From positions 734,001 to 798,000 of the forward strand of contig NZ_CP076132.1 in the NCBI RefSeq assembly GCF_018736045.1: a stretch of 64,000 nucleotides of DNA, read 5' to 3'. Shown piece after piece: positions 58,801 to 64,000 of the stretch. The DNA is from Flammeovirga yaeyamensis (GTDB taxonomy: Bacteria > Bacteroidota > Bacteroidia > Cytophagales > Flammeovirgaceae). The position numbers were made by a program, and so were the translations under genes. The notes beneath the pieces are model-generated. The model saw nothing but the letters and a program-made list of their open reading frames with translations, did not search any database and had not been told where the DNA came from. Numbering within the stretch: position 1 is the first letter of the stretch; each line of letters begins with the position of its first letter.

Positions 58801-59109
58801 TATTCTTCTGATCGCCTCACTTTTATTGGGAGACCCAGGAACAATAGCATATTTACCTTTTGATTCTGTAAGTTCTGCTGTCGCTTTCTCAAAAGTATGC
58901 AGTTGGAGTCCACCTTTTATTTTTCCATTATCAGGACCATGACAAGCAAAGCATTTATCCGATAAAATAGGTTTAATATCTTTATTGAAGTTTAATGATT
59001 GAGGAAGTTCCTCATAAGCTAGTTTTACCTCTTCAGGCATTTTGGTAGAACAGGAAGATGTTCCCAATAGAATAGCAAGAAGTGAGAAAAAAATAAATTT
59101 TTCTTTCAT
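55873..59109 (-). CDS. Dihaem lipoprotein: PSCyt1, DUF1549, LamG-like and DUF1553 domains
   Basis: A 1078-residue lipoprotein. The ATG at 59107-59109 gives a clean lipoprotein signal ([15 protein letters not shown] to Cys20, TSSC); longer readings add no signal. PSCyt1 haem c: CFACH at 53-57 with distal Met112 in VMPTP. DUF1549 spans about 165-370 and holds a second haem motif CARCH at 343-347 ([11 protein letters not shown]). A laminin-G-like lectin domain lies at about 460-680, with [15 protein letters not shown] and WVNIP. DUF1553 spans about 790-1040 and ends in [18 protein letters not shown]. LamG suggests a carbohydrate or glycoprotein ligand; haems suggest redox chemistry. Reaction unknown. 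Confidence 0.9.
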   Translation of the reverse strand: MKEKFIFFSLLAILLGTSSCSTKMPEEVKLAYEELPQSLNFNKDIKPILSDKCFACHGPDNGKIKGGLQLHTFEKATAELTESKGKYAIVPGSPNKSEAIRRILSKDPNEVMPTPESHLSLTDDEKATLIKWVEEGAQYEPHWGFMALKTSHVPKGLKNWGYNDIDKYVGERLKQEKLKPNEEADKETLLRRVSLDLTGISPTIEEINQFVNDKSPDAYEKQVERLLNSKHYGEKMATDWMDVARYADTHGYQIDRPRDMSPWRDWVIASFNNNMSYDQFITYQLAGDLLPNPTKEQILATGFNRLHPQNAEGGIVDEEFRVEYVADRTAVLGQGLMGLTLACARCHDHKYDPISQKNYYEFYSFFNNINETGQISWDPDDIPVPTMMLPTKDQEEVIAYLKKLCDDKELHQKQVIAQETPLAKKWVENNGYQKISKNTLYRSRVAEFKLNNSLVNSKTGKKAKMDRQFSYNEVASYTDGKFGKGVLLNGDAWIDLKPVGIYDRNDPFSISLWVNIPKDLKEGVIFHKNQAVMLHSMKGYTLYLKDGKLQTILAHTWPENAIINNSKNDIPRDEWVHLCMTNDGRSKANGISLYINGEKTEMEVEKDNLTKSIIFHDYEDIIYAHPIEKGLQIGARWRGLGLKNSKVDQIDVFSKMLTPLEVKQLYSPLSFDKLLAKNHTELTQDDRQLLVDYFIHEESDNYQKAEQEYLAEKKKLDFTLDTVQEVMVMKEMETPRQAYILERGVYDNYGEKVYPNTPSSILSFSDELPKNRLGLARWLTDPKHPLTARVAVNRYWQNFFGQGIVETTEDFGNQGKLPSHPKLLDYLANSFIDNGWDIKKLNKMIVMSSTYRQSSLCSDEMREKDPDNVLLARGPQFRLTSEMMRDNALMASNLLIKEVGGKSVHPYQPDGLWVMNGGKYQQGHGSELYRRSLYTIWKRTVPNPTQATFDQPDRSECTVRRQKTNTPLQALVLLNDPTYIEACRKLGEEIALHDKLDVGIKKTYKKLTGKNISDKELSILMGVHTKEKERFENHPDKTKGWLTMGHYQVDDKLSKSTVVANAIVASVILNSDATITRR

Positions 59110-59314
59110 GTTTGAAAAAGTCATTTGATGGTAATTCCGAGATAAGTGCGTGACCACTTTATTAATTTAGTAAGGTCAATATGATTATTATTTACATATA
59201 TTTAGGTAAGAGATGTATAGACTCTCTATAGACAAGTGTTATTTTTACATCAATAAAATTGGAAGAAAACTTTACTTAAATGATATTTAAAGCAGATTGT
59301 AACTAGACAGCGTA

Positions 59315-60937
59315 ATGAATCGAATATATACTGATAGACTGTGCGTATTTTTTAATCTCTTGATTGTTCTCTCGTTTTTATCAAATGATATTCTTGGAAA
59401 AGAATACCTTGATATTAAATCTAGAAAAGTAATTTCACCATCATTTTTAAAAGGAATTGAAAACGATAGTTTAATTCAATCTTTAGAAAAGAACTTTGAT
59501 GCACAATCATTTTTTGATAAAGTAGAGACCAGAATTCAATTGGGCGAATTGTATTGTAATCGAGTAAATTATCAAAAAGCGTATGCCTCCTATTGGTCGG
59601 CTTTAGATCTTTTGGACGAAAGAGAAAATCTTGAACTAAGAGCAAGAGTGTACGATGGAATGGGGATTCTTTATAGCCTTTATGAGAAGAGAGATCAAGC
59701 ATTGACTTACTATAAAAAGTCATTGGAAATAAATCGCTTACTTGTAAATCAAGGAAAAGTTCCGAAAATAAACCTTAGGAAAAACTATTTTGTGATTGCT
59801 GTACATTACCGTTATGATAAAAATCTTGATCAAGCAAATACCTATCTTGACAGCTGTTTGATGATTCCTACTGAAGGTGATTTTTCGGAACTAATTGTAA
59901 AGTCAGAAAGAGCATATTTATTATCAGAAGGCAAACAATATTCATCGGCACAAAAACTATTTGATGAAATCTTACCCAAAATTGAAGATCAACAAGTAAA
60001 AAGTTATCATGTAGTTTTTTATTCATTGTATGCTGATATGTTTATGGAGTTAAATCAGTATGAAAAGGCCATAAAAAACTATTTACATTCTGCGGATGCT
60101 GCCATGAAATATAGAGCACATATCAACTTTGTACCTGATATTTATAAAAAGCTATCTACCGCATTAAACAAGGTAAATGATAAGAAGGCCGCCTTATTTT
60201 ATTTAAATGCGGCTTATACATTAGATCAATGGTTATATAGTAGCAAGAGTGAGAATAACCGATTTTTGTTAGAGATTAATGATGTCTACAAAAAGAAGGA
60301 ACAAGAACAACAAAAAATCATTACTCAGCAGAAGATTCAGAATGTTACACAAGAGAAGCAAATCTTATGGTTGTCGATTGGTATCCTCACTTTAGTATTC
60401 GTTTTTATCACTTGGTTGGTATTTACGAGAATTCGACTGATGAAGAAAAATTATAAAAATGAGCGTCGAATGATGGTGGAGAAACAGCATTTGGAAAAGG
60501 AGAAAAACGATCAAATATTAGCTATCAAGAATAAAGAATTGACGCAATCGACACTTCAAATTATTGCTAAAGATGAGGTGTTGGCTACTGTAAAAGATAA
60601 ACTGAAAGAACTTCAAAAGAAGGAGGGAAGTAAAGAGTTGAGATCTGTACTCAATTCCATCAAAGTCAATCAAGATACGAGTTGGCTGGAGTTTGAACAT
60701 CGATTTACCTCTGCCAATAAAGACTTCTTTGAGAATCTAAAAGATAAATATCCAAACTTAAGTACCTACGATTTGAAAATATGTGCTCTAGTGAAGCTGA
60801 ACTTTACTGGTAAAGAAATGTCTAGACTATTGGGGATATCGCCAGAAAGTGCGAACACTTCTCGATATCGTTTGAGGAAGAAACTAGGCTTACAAAAAGG
60901 GGAAGATTTAGTTGAATTTGTGAATGGGGTAGTGTAA
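59315..60937 (+). CDS. Membrane TPR protein with C-terminal helix-turn-helix (LuxR-like regulator)
   Basis: A 540-residue regulator. A hydrophobic N-terminus (about 10-28) is a signal or first helix. TPR repeats cover about 60-320 (for example LRARVYDGMGILYSLYEKRDQAL). A membrane helix (about 349-371) is followed by a coiled coil and a C-terminal HTH (about 478-535) with KEMSRLLGISPESANTSRYRLRKKLGL (seen as EMSRLLGISPESANTSRYRL). This is the Bacteroidota layout of sensors whose periplasmic TPRs control a cytoplasmic HTH. It faces the dihaem gene divergently across 205 bp, so it is the best candidate regulator of that locus. Confidence 0.85.
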   Translation: MNRIYTDRLCVFFNLLIVLSFLSNDILGKEYLDIKSRKVISPSFLKGIENDSLIQSLEKNFDAQSFFDKVETRIQLGELYCNRVNYQKAYASYWSALDLLDERENLELRARVYDGMGILYSLYEKRDQALTYYKKSLEINRLLVNQGKVPKINLRKNYFVIAVHYRYDKNLDQANTYLDSCLMIPTEGDFSELIVKSERAYLLSEGKQYSSAQKLFDEILPKIEDQQVKSYHVVFYSLYADMFMELNQYEKAIKNYLHSADAAMKYRAHINFVPDIYKKLSTALNKVNDKKAALFYLNAAYTLDQWLYSSKSENNRFLLEINDVYKKKEQEQQKIITQQKIQNVTQEKQILWLSIGILTLVFVFITWLVFTRIRLMKKNYKNERRMMVEKQHLEKEKNDQILAIKNKELTQSTLQIIAKDEVLATVKDKLKELQKKEGSKELRSVLNSIKVNQDTSWLEFEHRFTSANKDFFENLKDKYPNLSTYDLKICALVKLNFTGKEMSRLLGISPESANTSRYRLRKKLGLQKGEDLVEFVNGVV

Positions 60938-60939
60938 AA

Positions 60940-61043
60940 AAAGAGGATGTCCCATAATTCAATAAAACCTCATATCATAAGCCCCGGATTTAAATTCGGG
61001 GCTTATGATATGAGGAAAAGTGGATAAATTAGACACCCTCTTT
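60940..61043. repeat. Nested 104-bp palindrome (MITE-like element or double hairpin)
   Basis: Outer arms AAAGAGGATGTC (60940-60951) and GACACCCTCTTT (61032-61043) differ at one position. Inside is a perfect 19-bp pair, 60968-60986 and 60997-61015, around a near-palindromic 10-bp centre. The spacers between outer and inner arms are 16 bp on both sides. On the minus strand TTTT follows the inner stem, which fits a terminator for the antiporter gene. No clear target-site duplication was found. Confidence 0.7.
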
Positions 61044-61059
61044 AGGTTATATGATTCGA

Positions 61060-62349
61060 TTATTTTCTCTTCATCAAAAAGATATAAGCCAATGCACAAA
61101 CACCTAAAATGAAAGGATAATATAGGTATTGAATAATATCTAATGGGGTGATTATTGTGGTAACAGTAACTGCGGCAAGAATCTGAGCACCATAAGGAAT
61201 AATACCTTGTGTAAAACAAGAGAAGGTATCTAATATACTCGCCGATCTTTTCGGATCAATATTGAATTTATCTGAAATTTCTTTGGCGATGGGACCTCCA
61301 ATAATAATGGCAATAGTATTATTTGCAGTACACACATCGATAAACATAATCAAGATGGCAATTCCAATTTCGCCACCTTTAGTTGATTTTATACGTGAAG
61401 TTATAGCATAAATGATATAATTAATTCCACCATTTTTATGAGTGATGGCTACAACACCACCAATCATTAAACAAAGAATGATAATCTCCGACATTCTCAT
61501 AAAGCCTTGAGAGGTAGCGGCAATCATTCCCCAGATATCAAATGATTCGGTAGATATACCGATGATACCAGAAAGCAAGGTGCCGAGTAGTAGAACGACC
61601 ATTACGTTCATTCCTGATAAAGCACCAATAAGAACAACCAAATAAGGGATCACTTTTATGAAACTGAAATCATAATTTTGAGCCAAGTTAAGTTGAATAT
61701 TACTGGTAGTTACTATATAAATTAGTATTGTTATGATAGCTGCAGGCAAAGCAATTTTGATATTGGCCTTGAACTTATCTTTCATTTCTACACCCTGCGT
61801 TCGTGCTGCTGCGATAGTTGTATCAGAAATCATCGATAAGTTATCACCAAACATGGCTCCGCCTACAACAGCTCCTAAGCCAATACCTACAGGCATTCCT
61901 GTTTTCTCGGCAATACCAACAGCAATGGGAGCAATAGCTCCAATCGTACCTACAGAAGTACCTATAGAAATAGAAATGAAACAAGCGATAATAAATATCC
62001 CTGTAATCAGTAAATGACTAGGAAGGTAATTGAGGGCCATATTTACTGTAGAGTCAATGGCACCCATAGATTCACTAACAACACTAAAAGCTCCTGCTAA
62101 CAAGAAAATAATACACATCAGCATAATGTCTGAGTGTCCCATTCCTTGTGTATAGGTAGAGATTTTTTCCTTTAAAGTTGCTTTAGGATTCATCGCTAAG
62201 GCAACAATAGATGCCAACAAGAAAGAAACGGTTGCAGGCATTTTGTAAAAGTCGTTAGTAATAAGTGAGACTGCTAAGTAACTCACCAAGAATGTTAGCA
62301 ATGGAAGTAATGCTAGTGGATTTCCTTTTTTAGTAATTGTCTGTTCCAA
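61060..62349 (-). CDS. Na+/H+ antiporter NhaC family protein
   Basis: A 429-residue inner-membrane antiporter with about 11 to 12 hydrophobic helices. The NhaC-type signature GDNLSMISDTTIAA (about 168-181) and TSVGTIGAIAPIAVGIAEKTGMP (seen as TSVGTIGAIAPIAVG) are clear. A second conserved pocket shows DVCTANNTIAIIIGGP. It exchanges Na+ (or Li+) for protons and so fits a marine lifestyle. Convergent with the HTH gene across the 104-bp palindrome; a promoter is proposed at 62371. Confidence 0.85.
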   Translation of the reverse strand: MEQTITKKGNPLALLPLLTFLVSYLAVSLITNDFYKMPATVSFLLASIVALAMNPKATLKEKISTYTQGMGHSDIMLMCIIFLLAGAFSVVSESMGAIDSTVNMALNYLPSHLLITGIFIIACFISISIGTSVGTIGAIAPIAVGIAEKTGMPVGIGLGAVVGGAMFGDNLSMISDTTIAAARTQGVEMKDKFKANIKIALPAAIITILIYIVTTSNIQLNLAQNYDFSFIKVIPYLVVLIGALSGMNVMVVLLLGTLLSGIIGISTESFDIWGMIAATSQGFMRMSEIIILCLMIGGVVAITHKNGGINYIIYAITSRIKSTKGGEIGIAILIMFIDVCTANNTIAIIIGGPIAKEISDKFNIDPKRSASILDTFSCFTQGIIPYGAQILAAVTVTTIITPLDIIQYLYYPFILGVCALAYIFLMKRK

Positions 62350-62370
62350 ATTAATTTATTTTTATCCTCT

Positions 62371-62400
62371 CAAATACAAAGTGGACTCACACACAATCAA
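62371..62400 (-). promoter_or_regulatory. Promoter candidate of the antiporter gene
   Basis: On the minus strand, TGTATTTG (62371-62378) has one mismatch to TAnnTTTG, and a TTG at 62398-62400 is 19 bp upstream. Initiation near 62364 would give a short leader of about 15 nt before the ATG. Weak consensus. Confidence 0.4.
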
Positions 62401-62584
62401 GTCCGAACTTCAAAACTAATAAGATTGATCAAGTGATTGAAAAAAAGGGTGTTAAATAAACTAATCCTTTTATGGTAGACCTTCATAATATGAATCTTGA
62501 GTTATTACTTCAAAGTTTTATTTCATATTTGATACTACTTCTTAACTACGTCAACCCCTTTAAGTGTTTTTCTTTTTTTACAGG

Positions 62585-62624
62585 ATTAGATTAATTGATG
62601 AATACTTTAATCAATTAATCTAAT
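62585..62624 (+). promoter_or_regulatory. Perfect 15-bp hairpin ending at the start codon
   Basis: ATTAGATTAATTGAT (62585-62599) and ATCAATTAATCTAAT (62610-62624) pair without mismatch around a 10-nt loop. The right arm ends at the base before the ATG at 62625, so in RNA it would cover the ribosome site; as DNA it is also an operator-like palindrome. Confidence 0.7.
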
Positions 62625-63881
62625 ATGAAATACTTTAAATTTTTATTATTGTCTATTTTACTTGGAGGATGTCAACTATTCGATCGGTCCAGTGAGGAAT
62701 TAGGTACTTTTACTTATTATCAACATATAGATGAATTACCTCCTGTTTATTCTGAGCATGAGTTTATTCAGGGTACTGCTTATTTTTATTTTGTAGATAA
62801 AGACTCTTCGATAATATCAGATTTGTATGAATATGATGATTTATCACCCGTAACTGTTCCCGTTGAGATTTCATCAAAATATAAAAATGAAGACGTGTAT
62901 AGAGTTTCTTTGGTTCTTCAAACTTGGGATTATACTGATGAGTTAATATCACATTTAGTATATAAAGAAGTGAACTTACAAAATAGGAGCACTTCAGATG
63001 AAGATCATATTCTAGAAAGAAAATATACTTTTCCAATTGGTTGTACAGTGTATTTAGAAACAAAAAGCCGTTCTATTCAAATAAAGGAGTCAGAAGATGA
63101 GAGTACTAATACTATGGATGTAACGATAACAGGTAACTTAGAAGGAGATTACAGTGCACATTTATTAATTTATCATTCAACATATAATATCAAAGCCTAT
63201 TTACCATTGTATTTTTTTGATGAAAATGAGAAAGTTTTTTCAGTGGATGATTTAAAGTCCACTAAAGCTGCAATTAATACAAGACCAATTGATTTGAGAA
63301 ACACTTATAAAGGATTTGCAAGATTAAATTTGAATAATGCTTCTGCAGAGTTATTAGTAATACATACTGTCGAACTGAACGGCGAATTTGAATTTCCTAA
63401 GGTTTTAATAAATAAGGGAAATATAAACTACTATTTTACAAGGTATTATACAGCACCTTCTACAAATACGTCTTCTTATGCTGTTGCTGATTATCAACTA
63501 GGTAACTTTGATCTGGATTATTTTAACCCCTTATCTGAGAAGGAATTAATTAACTCTTATTCTATTGATAATGGGGAAAGTTTGGTTTATCCAAATCAAG
63601 CTATTGTAGATGAATACTGGATACGTACAATATATAAACCTTTTGATCTTGAAGATTTGGGGATGAATAATACTCTTATTTTAGTTGTAATAGGAACAAA
63701 TGCTATACACAATTTTAAACCGCTTCTACATCCAAAAATAAGAGAAATTGAAAAAAGGTTTGATGTTGAGTTATCAGAATTAACAGAATCAGAAAAATGG
63801 ATTGATGTTGCAGGCAACTATGTTGAAGGTTTGAATACAAATATCAAATATGAAATGAGGGTGAATATATTTAACCATTAA
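62625..63881 (+). CDS. Unrecognised lipoprotein
   Basis: A 418-residue lipoprotein with no family that I recognise. The signal MKYFKFLLLSILLGGC gives Cys16. The body is beta-rich with many Asp/Glu/Tyr and no transmembrane segments or repeats that I can see; a middle stretch ISGNLEGDYSAHLLIY-like (here ITGNLEGDYSAHLLIY) hints at an Ig-like fold. The C-terminus is KYEMRVNIFNH. It has a hairpin directly before the start and a terminator-like hairpin after the stop, so it is a single-gene unit. Base composition is AT-rich. It might be a surface binding or adhesin-type protein, but nothing proves it. Confidence 0.75.
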   Translation: MKYFKFLLLSILLGGCQLFDRSSEELGTFTYYQHIDELPPVYSEHEFIQGTAYFYFVDKDSSIISDLYEYDDLSPVTVPVEISSKYKNEDVYRVSLVLQTWDYTDELISHLVYKEVNLQNRSTSDEDHILERKYTFPIGCTVYLETKSRSIQIKESEDESTNTMDVTITGNLEGDYSAHLLIYHSTYNIKAYLPLYFFDENEKVFSVDDLKSTKAAINTRPIDLRNTYKGFARLNLNNASAELLVIHTVELNGEFEFPKVLINKGNINYYFTRYYTAPSTNTSSYAVADYQLGNFDLDYFNPLSEKELINSYSIDNGESLVYPNQAIVDEYWIRTIYKPFDLEDLGMNNTLILVVIGTNAIHNFKPLLHPKIREIEKRFDVELSELTESEKWIDVAGNYVEGLNTNIKYEMRVNIFNH

Positions 63882-63884
63882 AAA

Positions 63885-63916
63885 AAGCTGAGTGCACATT
63901 AAAGTGTACTCAGCTT
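63885..63916 (+). terminator. Hairpin after the lipoprotein gene
   Basis: AAGCTGAGTGCAC (63885-63897) and GTGTACTCAGCTT (63904-63916) pair over 13 bp with one G-U. The T-run after it is poor, so termination strength is uncertain. Confidence 0.6.
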
Positions 63917-63941
63917 CCATTAAATCTATTAATTCCAAAAC

Positions 63942-63983
63942 TTAGTTATTAGTTCCTAACTCCTAACTCCTAACTTCTACCTA
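63942..63983. repeat. Degenerate heptamer tandem repeat
   Basis: Six adjoining 7-bp units: TTAGTTA, TTAGTTC, CTAACTC, CTAACTC, CTAACTT, CTACCTA. TTAGTTC also occurs at 53142-53170 and CTACCT resembles the 53190-53238 unit. The first two units are partly complementary to the later ones. Confidence 0.7.
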
Positions 63984-64000
63984 AACTTAAACCAGTCCTG

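Overview
The window looks like the chromosome of a marine, polymer-degrading Bacteroidota, most likely a Cytophagales/Flammeovirga-type organism (inferred from gene content, not from a marker gene). Signs of this are low GC, two SusC/SusD pairs, type IX secretion (T9SS) parts (PorQ and SprE/PorW) plus a T9SS-tagged protease, an HAE1-type efflux operon, Bacteroidota promoter boxes (TAnnTTTG), few Shine-Dalgarno sites, and an ATP synthase operon without beta and epsilon genes.

Layout. 1-5.7 kb: the N-terminus of an RNA-ligase-family protein running off the edge, a SerA-like dehydrogenase, a secreted GH31 alpha-glucosidase/transglucosylase, a DUF1294 membrane protein and a DUF1573 protein. 5.7-10.7 kb: a SusC/SusD pair behind a promoter overlapped by a perfect 12-bp inverted repeat. 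10.8-16.6 kb: a three-gene RND efflux operon. 16.9-21.8 kb: glycerol kinase, a TPR/SpoIIE phosphatase lipoprotein and RuvB. 21.9-25.7 kb: M16 peptidase, PorQ and HslU in one operon. 26.0-35.3 kb: a tight operon of SusC, SusD-like_2, a surface lipoprotein and a giant T9SS-exported subtilase, which reads as a peptide-utilisation locus. 35.3-43.8 kb: TonB-dependent receptor, AraC regulator, class A PBP and SprE/PorW. 44.1-51.5 kb: M23 peptidase and bactofilin, followed by atpZ, an atpI-like gene and atpB-E-F-H-A-G. 51.8-59.1 kb: a Planctomycete-style set of a membrane cytochrome-LRR protein, an NHL propeller protein, a DUF1501 protein and a dihaem PSCyt1/DUF1549/LamG/DUF1553 lipoprotein. A membrane TPR-HTH regulator faces it divergently (59.3-60.9 kb). 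61.0-64.0 kb: an NhaC antiporter and an orphan lipoprotein.

The most unusual module is the 51.8-60.9 kb set: haem c proteins with Tat-exported proteins of unknown function and a likely local regulator. Other points of interest are heptamer-periodic intergenic repeats at several places, a 104-bp nested palindrome, intercistronic hairpins in the atp operon, a hairpin that ends exactly at a start codon, and the operator-like palindromes before both susC genes. No tRNA, rRNA, transposase or CRISPR array was seen. Start codons were moved to an internal ATG where the longest frame began at TTG or GTG.
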